Source: Brachionus plicatilis
Taxonomy: Eukaryota; Rotifera; Eurotatoria; Ploima; Brachionidae
NCBI GenBank assembly: GCA_010279815.1
Contig: QEOQ01000303.1
Location: 1,699,079-1,728,244, forward strand
Length of the DNA stretch: 29,166 nt
Direction of reading: 5' to 3'
Positions 20,501 through 29,166 of this stretch are shown here, piece after piece. Under the pieces are notes generated by a model. It searched no databases. It had not been told where the DNA came from and saw only the letters and a list, made by a program, of their open reading frames with translations. Within the stretch, counting starts at the first letter, position 1; each line of letters opens with the position of its first letter. The position numbers were made by a program, and so were the translations under genes.

Positions 20501-23447
20501 GCTTTTGCTTAGTGTTTTTTGAGAATTAGTTTTCTTTACTCTTCGCCTACTAATCTAGAAAATAATTTGAAAATATATTCATCATAAAAATTTGCTACAT
20601 AAAAAAAATCATTCAACTATGCGTTTTTTTTTAAATGGTTATCTTTTTTTCGATCTTAAATTTTGAAGTCATGCTAGATGTTAAATTAAACAAAATTCTT
20701 CAAAATGATTTGCTTTACTCTACATTTCTTTGATTTAGATATTTTATTAAATGAAAAATTTTGATGAAAGTTAAAAAAATTTAGTTGTAATCATAAGAAA
20801 ATAAGCCTAAAAGCATCAACAGCAACCCATGAAACATGTCTACCGCTATGTGCATGGTCAAATTTCCAAGGGTTTGATAAATTTGATTTTATTCCTGATG
20901 GTCATGCTGTAAATGCAGTGCTCTATCATTGAAAATAAAAACTTCTTTTCATGAAAATTGTCCTTACTTGGTCAACGCTAGAACTCAATATTATTTAAAT
21001 TTTTTTGAACAAAATTTCAAATTCCCAAAATAAAAGATCTTAAGACTTAATTATACTTTTACATTTAATCTATTAAATTGACGAAGTAAATAAAATAAAA
21101 TGAAATCAAAATTAATTTTAAAAAATGCTTAAAAAATTAATTTTCAGCTAAATTAAAACCTCAACGTTAGACAAATCAATTTTTTATCTTTCTTTTTTTA
21201 ATTTCTGTTAGTTTCCTAGACAAAAATATTTTTAAAAAAAAATTAGACCTTATTAATGATTTGAAATTTTTCTAGAATTTGAAGTTATTTTGATGTTTTT
21301 GTTTTGTTATTTAAACAAGATAGCTGAGTTTTTTAAAAATAAACTTAACGCCATCGGCTTTTTTTTTACTTAAATTATTTTTCTTTAAAGTTTAAAAATT
21401 AAATAAAGCAGACTGGAATAAAAGATTAAATATCATTCGTATACCCTTTTCAATCATCAAAGACTCCATTTTGGGATGCATGAAAACAATTTTTAATCAT
21501 AATGGAAAATAAAATCTAAAATACCAAGGATTTGAAAATTTAAAATTTTTCAATTAAAACCTTAGAATTTTAAATGATAATTCACATTAATTTTTACTTA
21601 ATTCGAACCGTTTGATTACAAAGCATATTTTTTTAAAAGAGCTTTAGTCAATTGTGAAAGAATACTTTGTTTTATTTAATAGATAATACCTTTAAAAAAT
21701 CCGAAAATGTTTTAATTTAAATTTTTATTAAACAATGATCAAATTAAAAAAAACTAAAATTAAATTTTACTAAATAGACCGTAATGAGTATTTAAAGCCA
21801 ATAGGCTAGATTTAGCAAAAATGAAATACAATCTCGTTATAATCTGAAAAGAAAGATTTTGAAAAATATTTTTCTTTGAATTAACATACAATTTTTTTAA
21901 GATTAGAATCAGTTATTTTTTAGAAAAAATAAGTTCTCATGGATAAAAAGCTGAGATATCAGATTTAGACTGATGGAAATATAATTCGCAATTTTTCCTT
22001 AAATTTAAAAAATCAAATATAAAAAATCGATTAATGTGACTTCATTTTCTAAATATTTTTATACTAGTTGAAATTTTTATTTTTAATCAAATAAAATTGA
22101 TTATATAAAGTTCATAGCTGTAAAATTTTTTTAAAAGTATTTTTCATTTAAAATAATTTCATAATTAGCTTTTTTTATTTAAAAGAATAAAATATATTAA
22201 ATTTAATTACCTTGATGGAAAGTAAAAACATCTTGTACTTTCAATAATAGCACTATCTTAGTAATATAATTATACTACCTTAATAATAAACATTGAAACA
22301 AGCTAAAGCAAGATTAAATTTTAAGCATTTAATTAAGAAAATCGATTTTTTTAAATACTTATTCTTTATTTTTCTAAATCACAATTTTCACCAATTATAA
22401 CTATTTTTTCTAACAATTTAGAATAATAACTATCAAAATTGAAAACAAAATCTTTGTATTCTGTTAATAGATTAAATATTAATTGGAATTATACTGAAAC
22501 CGTAAAATTCCACATAATTTGTGACAAAATTCACCAAAATTTTTTAATTTTTTTACAATTCCAACCAAAAATATAAATTTAAAGTTTGAATGATTGGTCT
22601 TTAAGTAAATTCAAAAAGTACTTATTGATTATTAGATAATTTTTCCTAAATGTATTTTTTAATGCAGAATCTTTATTAGCGTAAAACCCCACAAATGACC
22701 CTCAACATCCTTGTCAAGTCATGCGAAAAAATAAAGCCTTTAAGACGAAAATAATTACCTTTAAAAAATTTTCACCAGAAATATTTAATGGGCAATTAGA
22801 AAATGATATGATAAATTAAAAATTAACTAGTAAGTTTGAAATGCTTAAATAATTTCGTAATAGTGTATTTTCAGATACGAATTTGAATCGATTTGAAATC
22901 CGGTATGAAAAATTTGATCTTCTTTAAATACCGAAAAATTTAAAACCTAACAATTTTTATTTTAAAAAATTTTAATTAAAAAACTCAAGGGTTTTAAGAT
23001 TTAAAGCAAAATTATTTTTAGTCGTTTTTTTTTAATTATCTGAAAGGACTGATATCTAAATAATTTAAACTAAAAATCGTTCAGTTAAGCAAACAGTTCC
23101 GTGCTAAAGATTTTACCTCAAAATGTCGACCTTTCTTGGTTCACTTATTAAGGAATAATTAAATAATAATGAAAATTGTTGTAAGTTTTAAAAATTCATC
23201 TCTGTTATATCATTTTCAGAATAACGAAATTCATATTAACAATTTGAATTAAAAAAACTATTTTAAAAAAAATCCAAAGAAAACATTATACATATTCACA
23301 TGTTAGCAAACAATGATAATAGAAAAAGAATTGATCAATTAAAATTTTAATTAGAATCCGAACTTAAATTTAGCTAAATTGCTTTAGGAAAATCCGGAGA
23401 ATTTTGCAATACTTTATTTTCTAATAATACACTCACATTAATGTCTT

Positions 23448-23762
23448 TTGTGAATTTCAAATACAAATTGAACAAAAATACTTCATTTATTGAAATTAAA
23501 TTTAATGAAAAATATTGGAAAAAATACTGCAACATAGTGAAACATACTTTTTTGTCCTTTTTTCCAAAAAAAAATTTATTTTTTTTTTAGTAAATCAAAT
23601 CAATAATCTTTTTAAATCTCATTGATTCTTTATTTTTGTGATCTTTACAACAAAGTTTGTTGAACTATGTTGCAGTATTTTTTCTAATATTTTTTATTAT
23701 TTTCAATTTTAATTGATCAAAAAATGAAGAATTTTTGTTCAATTTGTATTTGAAATTCACAA
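23448..23762. mobile_element. MITE with about 95-105-bp terminal inverted repeats
   Basis: The left arm (23448 to about 23545) and the reverse complement of the right arm (about 23656-23762) share TTGTGAATTTCAAATACAAA, then TTGAACAAAAAT.CTTCAT, and further in AAAAAATACTGCAACATAGT. They differ by scattered substitutions and small indels in the middle. The roughly 110-bp spacer is non-coding and A/T-rich. The transcript could form a long hairpin. I found no clear target site duplication. Confidence 0.6.
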
Positions 23763-25299
23763 TACCCATTTATTTCACTCAACCTTTAACTTTCACTTTC
23801 TATTAGTTTTATTAAACTTTTAAAATAATTAAATTTTTAAATTAAGAAGCGGACTTGCCAATTTGATTTTTACTTAAAAAAATTTACTCTTTTAAAAATT
23901 ATTTTTCTTAGAAATATTTCCTAGTTAACAACTCTTTAACTCTTTTCAAAATTTAAGTATGTAATTATTTTTACAATATTTTACTAAAATTTGAAATTTC
24001 TGTTCTTGATTTTGGTTTTGATTAGTTTCCTAAAAATTGAGCTTAGATTTGTATCTTTTTCATCCATATCATTTAAATATTTTACTCTAAACGACTCAAA
24101 GCTCTAAAAGTATTTGATCAATTTTATTATTCAATTTTATTTTAATAATCTGTCCAGGAAAAAAAACTTTTTACAGTTTGAATTATTTTAATATTTTCTT
24201 TTTTTTCGAATTAAAATTTAAAAAACTTAAAAGACTAAAAATTTTTCAAAATGATCGAAAATTAAGTAATAAATTTAATATTTAACCAGTTACAAAATAA
24301 ACTGGTTTTTGAAACTGTTCATTAATTCTGATCTTGTTCAGAGTGGTAGCGATTAAAAATCAGTATTTTATAGCCGGTCGACTAACACTTAACTTAGCAT
24401 GACTTTATAGCTAAGATTTTGTAGCTTTTTGTATCTAAATCTTTGAAATATTTAGAAATTTTTCAAAATTTATAAAGGATTATACAAGAAAAGTAATATT
24501 TTTTTTAATTTGTATTTTTGAATGTTGGTAACTCGAAAATATCAATTAATCTTTTAATCCATTTTTTTTTGAATAAATTAAAAGAAAAGAATCTACCTAT
24601 TTTTTTGGTATTATAAAGATAAATGCATTTAATAATTTAGAAAAAATCAATTTTCGATAAATGACACTATATTAAAAAAAATTGTGATTTTATGTAAAAT
24701 TAGCGGAAAAATTAAAAAACCTTGCATTTATAAAAAAAATTTCTTGACACTTCAGTATGAATTAACAGAGATTTAAATATTAGATTTAGAAAATTTTATC
24801 TAGTTAAGAAACCATGTGTTTGAGTGTTGGGACTAGATTTTTAGAATCTACGCCTTGAAATAAAGAATAAATTTTAAAGTTTGAAATCAAATTTTGAAGC
24901 TTTGTAAAAATTTTCATTCAATTTAACCTAATAATTATCTTAATTATCCAGTAATAAGAGAATAAATTAGTAAAATTTGATACTTAAATTTCACGGGATA
25001 AAATTATCCTTTAATTATTTGAACAGAAAAGAGGTACTGAAATCTTTTTAATTAAATAATCTTATAAAGGAATTTATTTTCTTTCCGCCAGGTCAAAATA
25101 CTAATTAAACCCTCGTTTGAGCTCTTAAATCTTTTTAGTCAATTATTTGAACTTTTGAATCTTTTTTGAAACTATTTTAATTTGAGAAAACGTGAATGAA
25201 TCGAAATGAAATCGAAAATTTGTATTTATCAATTACAAATATACGATATTTTGTACAATCATTAATTTTTAGCACAAAAAGTGTTTTTTTTCTAATCTC

Positions 25300-25310
25300 A
25301 CAAATTAAAT
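25300..25310. repeat. Target site duplication (left copy) of the LINE
   Basis: ACAAATTAAAT here and ACAAATAAAAT at 28129-28139 agree at 10 of 11 bases and directly flank the element. Confidence 0.6.
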
Positions 25311-25337
25311 ATAATAATAATAATAATAATAATAATA
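25311..25337 (-). repeat. (ATT)n tail at the LINE 3' end
   Basis: About nine ATA/TAA units on the plus strand. Microsatellite 3' tails are typical of CR1-like and related LINEs. Confidence 0.8.
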
Positions 25338-25339
25338 GG

Positions 25340-25362
25340 CTACAACAGGTTTTATCCTGTAG
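25340..25362 (-). other. 3'-terminal hairpin of the LINE
   Basis: CTACAACAGG and CCTGTAG flank a TTTTAT loop, giving a stem of about seven pairs or more directly before the (ATT)n tail. Terminal hairpins of this kind can be the site recognised by the element's own reverse transcriptase; that role is inferred here. Confidence 0.5.
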
Positions 25363-25421
25363 AGCAAGACACTAGAGTCTCACTATGGTAGCTAAAACGA
25401 GTATAAATAACTAAAAAATGT

Positions 25422-28121
25422 TTATTTCTTGTTTGACTTGAAAAAATCGTCAATTTTCTTTTTAAAGCTGTTCTTGGTGTCTACTGAAATAATGTCAGTC
25501 GTCAATCGATTCCAATTGTCTACCACTCTATTCGACAAAAAGTATTCTCTTTGACTGATCCTTGTGAGTTGTTTCGCTAACCTGTGCTTTCCTCCCCGTA
25601 TACCTTTTGCTGGGCCTTCAATTGATAGTGAATTAGTGAGCTTGTTCGGGTTGTGCCAGTCAATTATGCTCAATCCTTTCGAAATTTTAAAGTACTCGAT
25701 TAAGTCAGCTCTCTCTCTTCTCTCTTGGAGGGTCGATAGGTCCAAAATTTCCAGTCTTTTTTCATAAGAAAGCTCTTTTATGCTCTTAACAAGTTTTGTA
25801 GCTCTAATCTGTACTTTTTCTAGTATCTTTATCTCTTTTTTGTTGTGAGGGCACCAAGCTGCTATTGCATATTCTAAATGCGGTCTTATAAATGCAACAT
25901 AAAGTGATCTAAACGACTCTTTAGACAAAAACTTGAAAGCCTTGCTCAGCTGCCAGAGGACAGTGGAGGCTGTATTTGCAGCTAACGTGGCTTGTTGGCC
26001 CCATTTCAAGTTTGAACAAAGGACAATGCCCAGATCACGTTCCTTATCAGTACTTTCTAATGGCTTACCATTCATTGTAATGTTAATATTAAAATGTTTG
26101 TTGTTGATCACCATGGCTTTACACTTCTCCTCATTAAAACTCATTAACCATACATTTGACCATTCTACCAGTCTATCCACATCAAGTTGGAGACTTTTTA
26201 GGTCAAGTGGATTTTTTATAATCGAAATTAACTTAGTGTCGTCTGCAAAAAGCTTACAAAGGCATTTTACAACCTCAGGCATATCGTTGATAAAAATTAC
26301 AAACAATAAGGGACCGAGCACTGAGCCTTGTGGCACTCCACTAATTACATCCAACCAGTCTGACACCTCTTCACCCATTACCACTCTTTGCCTACGTCCA
26401 GTCAAAAAATCTTTAATCCAATTTACTAGCATATCATCGAATCCATAAAGTTCTAACTTCTTTAATAAAGCCCTATGCGACACTTTATCGAACGCTTTGG
26501 CGAAGTCCATGAATATTATTATCGAAGTGAAACCGCGGTTTAAAGCCTCCGTTATTGTGTCAATTGTTTCCAGTAGGTTGGTTAGACAAGACTTTTTTGA
26601 TACAAAACCATGCTGTTCTCTCGCTATTAATCTATTTTTTTCAAGATGTTCCATCATCGATTCCTTTAGAATTCTCTCCATTATTTTACAAGCGATTGAT
26701 GTGAGCGATACCGGTCTGTAATTTATAGCTTCTGTTCGAGTTCCTTTTTTGAAAATTGGTGAAATGTTAGCCTCTTTCCAAGCGCTTGGGACACTACCAC
26801 TGGTGTAAGAAGCTATGAACAGTCTCGAGAGGTATACTGCAAGAGTACCGGAACATTTCTTCAGTACATTTGGGTGCATGCCGTCAACTCCCGGAGCCTT
26901 GTGTACATCCAGGTTAAGCAAGTATTTGAGAACATTCGAATTCGAAAACACACTTAAATCGATTTTGCATACACAATTTGTTCGTTTGTCCATTTTTGGT
27001 AACGGTCTACCATCATCACGGCTAAAAGCTGTTTGAAACTGCTTGTTGAATATGTTTGATATTATCAGTTTATCTGTGACAAAGTTTCCAGAGCCATCTT
27101 TTAAAGATCTAACACGATCCTTGTTTATTCTCTGGTCATTTACATATGAAAAAATACGCTTAGGCTCATTTTTACAATTTCTGATAATAGACCACTCAAA
27201 GTTCTTCCTCGCCTTCTTAACCTCCTTTTCGACCAGTCTGCATACGCTGTTATAAACTGCTTTTGTGGATTCATTTTTACTGTCAATTTGAGTTCGGATA
27301 AACCATTTGTATTTCAAGTTTGTGAGCCTTTTAATATTCTTATTAAACCACTTGGGGTTTTTTCTAGTTGAAATGTTTTTCTCGGACAGTGTGAGTTTGG
27401 GAATGAACTTTGAAACACCCTCGTGGTAAACCCTGATCAAAGTATTAAACATACAATTAGTCTCTAAGTCTCTCATTTCTTTTAACTTCGAAGCGAGATG
27501 TTCTTCTAAAGCTACATAATTACCTTTATTATAGAGTATTTTGCTTACAAGTTTTGGTTTTGTCTTTTCCTTGAGCAGGTATTCCCAGGAGAGTACTGAA
27601 TGAAGACGATTTTTTGAGGAACTACCAAGTGGAGCACCTCCTTGTACAGCATAAATACGGCTAGGGTTATCGGTTATGACCAGGTCCAATGTTTTTTCAC
27701 CAAAGGAAGGCACTTGTACATGTTGAGCCAAAAAGTTTTCTTCTAAAGTTTCGATGAATTTGGAGCTTAGGACACCAGCTTGACTTTGACCCTCGACGTA
27801 TCCGTGCAAGTTTGTCCAACTAATTTTCGGAAAGTTAAAATCTCCAGCAATTAACAGACCGGTGTATGTTTTTTTTTCAACTAACTTTTTTGCTAAAGCT
27901 ATATTTTTAAATATCTCTTCAGCTGTCTCATGATTAAAGTATGTTGGCCGATAAATACAGCCTATCAAAATTGAGTCCGCACCGGTATTAACTTTACACC
28001 AAATTTCCTCTCCAATTGTTCGGGCTAATCCATCTTCAAGGACCTCAGAGGCCTCGAAATCGTCTCTAACATAAATTGCCACACCTCCACCAACCACTTG
28101 TTCCCTGTCTTTGCTAAACAA
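25422..28121 (-). CDS. LINE ORF2: endonuclease (N-truncated) and reverse transcriptase, 899 codons
   Basis: The frame has no ATG at its left end and continues a truncated endonuclease/exonuclease/phosphatase domain: GGGVAIYVRDD (11-21), GDFN (93-96) and LDLVIT (145-150). The reverse transcriptase follows with its standard blocks: HKAPGVDGMHP (408-416), INYRPVSLTS (466-475), motif A FMDFAKAFDKVSH (537-549), motif B SGVPQGSVLGP (594-604) and motif C FADD (625-628). The C-terminus DNWNRLTTDIISVDTKNSF is typical of jockey/CR1 elements. All reverse transcriptase catalytic Asp residues are present and there is no internal stop. In the endonuclease, the expected SDH motif near residue 168 reads SSSKNRLHS, so the Asp before the His seems lost. 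The first 80 or so endonuclease residues and ORF1 are missing, so this copy cannot move by itself. Confidence 0.93.
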   Translation of the reverse strand: MFSKDREQVVGGGVAIYVRDDFEASEVLEDGLARTIGEEIWCKVNTGADSILIGCIYRPTYFNHETAEEIFKNIALAKKLVEKKTYTGLLIAGDFNFPKISWTNLHGYVEGQSQAGVLSSKFIETLEENFLAQHVQVPSFGEKTLDLVITDNPSRIYAVQGGAPLGSSSKNRLHSVLSWEYLLKEKTKPKLVSKILYNKGNYVALEEHLASKLKEMRDLETNCMFNTLIRVYHEGVSKFIPKLTLSEKNISTRKNPKWFNKNIKRLTNLKYKWFIRTQIDSKNESTKAVYNSVCRLVEKEVKKARKNFEWSIIRNCKNEPKRIFSYVNDQRINKDRVRSLKDGSGNFVTDKLIISNIFNKQFQTAFSRDDGRPLPKMDKRTNCVCKIDLSVFSNSNVLKYLLNLDVHKAPGVDGMHPNVLKKCSGTLAVYLSRLFIASYTSGSVPSAWKEANISPIFKKGTRTEAINYRPVSLTSIACKIMERILKESMMEHLEKNRLIAREQHGFVSKKSCLTNLLETIDTITEALNRGFTSIIIFMDFAKAFDKVSHRALLKKLELYGFDDMLVNWIKDFLTGRRQRVVMGEEVSDWLDVISGVPQGSVLGPLLFVIFINDMPEVVKCLCKLFADDTKLISIIKNPLDLKSLQLDVDRLVEWSNVWLMSFNEEKCKAMVINNKHFNINITMNGKPLESTDKERDLGIVLCSNLKWGQQATLAANTASTVLWQLSKAFKFLSKESFRSLYVAFIRPHLEYAIAAWCPHNKKEIKILEKVQIRATKLVKSIKELSYEKRLEILDLSTLQERRERADLIEYFKISKGLSIIDWHNPNKLTNSLSIEGPAKGIRGGKHRLAKQLTRISQREYFLSNRVVDNWNRLTTDIISVDTKNSFKKKIDDFFKSNKK

Positions 28122-28128
28122 TGAATAT

Positions 28129-28139
28129 ACAAATAAAAT
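28129..28139. repeat. Target site duplication (right copy) of the LINE
   Basis: See the left copy at 25300-25310; one mismatch at the seventh base. Confidence 0.6.
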
Positions 28140-28860
28140 TTTAATTATAATTAAAATAATAATAAGTAAGTTTCAATGACGCATTATTTTTTGACGCATT
28201 ATTTTTTGATTTTATGATTAGTTAAATGTTTTATGTTCACTATCATTGCTCAACTTAACTTAAAGTTTTTAATCCTCTTTGAGTTTTTCCGGCATCTTTA
28301 GTAAAATAAAGTGATTAATTTTTTCACAAAATTCCATCAAATTTATACAAGTTTTTGACTAAGCCAAAGTTAAATGAAGCAATGAAATTCATTTGAGAAA
28401 TGCTTTCTTTTAATCAAAGATAAAACTTAGCAGCAAAATTGTCTTATTTATCAAAAACTAATTCAACAGTGCAGTAATGAATTATTTTTTAATTTCCTTT
28501 TAAAATTAAATTAATCTGTTCGTAATAGATTAAAAAATTAATTAATGTTTGATCTCTGACAAACATTTTTCAAATTAAATTCTAACTCTCGTTTGATAGA
28601 AAATGCTCTCATGATAATTCCCTGATACTTTGAAGTTGTTGATAGATTTTTTAAAACTATCTCCTAATTAAAAAATAATTATATCTAAAAATAAAGAAAT
28701 AAAGAAATTTAAAATCATGGTTTACGAAATAGGTTTACGAATTAAAAAAATTTGAAAAATTTGAAAAATTGTCGTTTGGCTTAGCAAATTTGAAAGACCA
28801 AAATTTAATTAATAGCGTCATCACGTGATTTAGAAAACCGTTGAAAGTTGTGTGTTGGCA
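28140..28860. other. AT-rich spacer
   Basis: Contains a 15-bp unit, GACGCATTATTTTTT, repeated twice in tandem at 28178-28207. A palindromic ATCACGTGAT lies near 28820-28829, shortly before the last ORF. Nothing else is recognised. Confidence 0.6.
28178..28207. repeat. Tandem duplication of a 15-bp unit
   Basis: Two exact adjacent copies of GACGCATTATTTTTT. Confidence 0.9.
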
Positions 28861-29166
28861 ATGTCGCTCAACAAAACAAACCAAAACCGACGGTGGATAT
28901 TTAAAAATTCGGTAAAGCTAAACTTGAAGAGGTTAGACAAACCGATTAGCCATAAAGTCTTATTTAGTGCACTAGATGTCGTCCTGAACCAAGTGGAAAA
29001 CGATGCGATCACAAGTATCTACAATTTCTCTTCAAACAAAGTTTGGATAATCGAGTTTAATGCTGCTTTTAACGTTGCCAAAATTTTCGAACGAGACATC
29101 AATATCAATGGAACCATTTTCAGACTTGAAGATGCAAATAAAGTCCCGGATCTCAGAAGGTATTGT
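28861..29166 (+). CDS. Partial ORF, possibly a non-LTR retrotransposon ORF1/gag-like protein
   Basis: ATG at 28861 opens 102 codons that run off the right edge. The product starts MSLNKTNQNRRWIFKNSVKL and continues KRLDKPISHKVLFSALDVVL, VWIIEFNAAFNVAKIFERDI and FRLEDANKVPDLRRY. The alternation of a basic stretch with strand-helix-strand segments (SNKVWIIEF, then FRLEDA) is like the RRM-like fold seen in several LINE ORF1 proteins. The base composition is clearly GC-richer than the surrounding DNA and close to that of the LINE ORF at 25422-28121. It is on the opposite strand from that LINE, so it would belong to another copy or element. It could equally be the first exon of a host gene. I recognise no signature motif, so the assignment is weak. 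Confidence 0.4.
   Translation, partial: MSLNKTNQNRRWIFKNSVKLNLKRLDKPISHKVLFSALDVVLNQVENDAITSIYNFSSNKVWIIEFNAAFNVAKIFERDININGTIFRLEDANKVPDLRRYC

Larger units (their letters stand above)
16691..25299. other. 8.6-kb AT-rich gene desert
   Basis: Extremely AT-rich, with no ORF I can support apart from the doubtful pair of exons at 17232-17524. It contains a long-TIR element at 23448-23762. A few short GC-richer islets stand out: 19049-19075 (C-rich), 19340-19440, 20815-20935 and 22680-22740. It lies upstream of the GPCR, so it may hold that gene's regulatory sequence, but nothing here shows this directly. Confidence 0.5.
25311..28128 (-). mobile_element. 5'-truncated jockey/CR1-type LINE insertion
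   Basis: The element runs on the minus strand from about 28128, where homology to the endonuclease stops after YSLFSKDRE, to an (ATT)n tail at 25311-25337. A short 3' UTR of about 85 bp follows the ORF and ends in a hairpin (25340-25362). Near-perfect 11-bp direct repeats flank it at 25300-25310 and 28129-28139. 5' truncation, a simple-repeat tail and a target site duplication are all signs of target-primed reverse transcription. The good match of the duplications and the open frame suggest a young insertion. Confidence 0.85.

Noticed and set aside
25564..27255. Plus-strand ORFs inside the LINE
   Set aside because: Shadows of the 899-codon minus-strand frame.

Overview
The window is eukaryotic and very AT-rich, with intergenic DNA made mostly of A and T homopolymer runs. 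The gene set is metazoan: PUM3, PSMG1, TPI, PNO1, a class A peptide GPCR, a glycine tRNA and a jockey/CR1-type LINE. Most of the introns I can place are only 49-58 nt long, with GT-AG ends. Compact AT-rich animal genomes with this mix of retroelements include monogonont rotifers such as Brachionus. That assignment is a guess from composition and gene style, not a proof.

Layout. 1-362 is the 3' end of a pogo/Tigger-like DNA transposon whose catalytic core is missing. 488-738 is a MITE candidate. 1707-4376 is PUM3 (8 exons, +). 4875-5314 is a terminal-inverted-repeat element carrying a 231-bp fragment of a retinol-dehydrogenase-like gene. 5315-7763 is AT-rich spacer with one short GC-richer ORF. 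7764-7834 is tRNA-Gly(GCC). 8275-9096 is an unrecognised five-exon gene (+) that converges on PSMG1 (10175-9188, -, 4 exons). PSMG1 is divergent from TPI (10523-11380, +, 2 exons), and PNO1 follows (11591-12574, +, 4 exons). 12575-15220 holds foldback/MITE candidates, a 38-bp perfect palindrome and a decayed LINE (-). 15512-16690 is a single-exon peptide-type GPCR (-) with unusual switch residues. 16691-25299 is an 8.6-kb AT-rich desert with one long-TIR MITE, a few GC-richer islets and a doubtful two-exon mini-gene. 25311-28128 is a 5'-truncated LINE (-) with an 899-codon open frame and a near-perfect 11-bp target site duplication. At 28861 an ORF1/gag-like frame starts and runs off the window.

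The housekeeping cluster has a common theme. PUM3 and PNO1 act in ribosome biogenesis, PSMG1 in 20S proteasome assembly and TPI in glycolysis, but the sequence gives no evidence of co-regulation apart from tight spacing. Several genes have a TTNAG-type splice acceptor only 2-12 nt before the start codon, which suggests spliced-leader trans-splicing or very short leader exons. The most unusual items are the gene-fragment-carrying TIR element, the divergent GPCR and the intact-frame LINE whose endonuclease seems to lack a catalytic Asp. All exon structures were built by eye from splice signals, reading frame and recalled family alignments.
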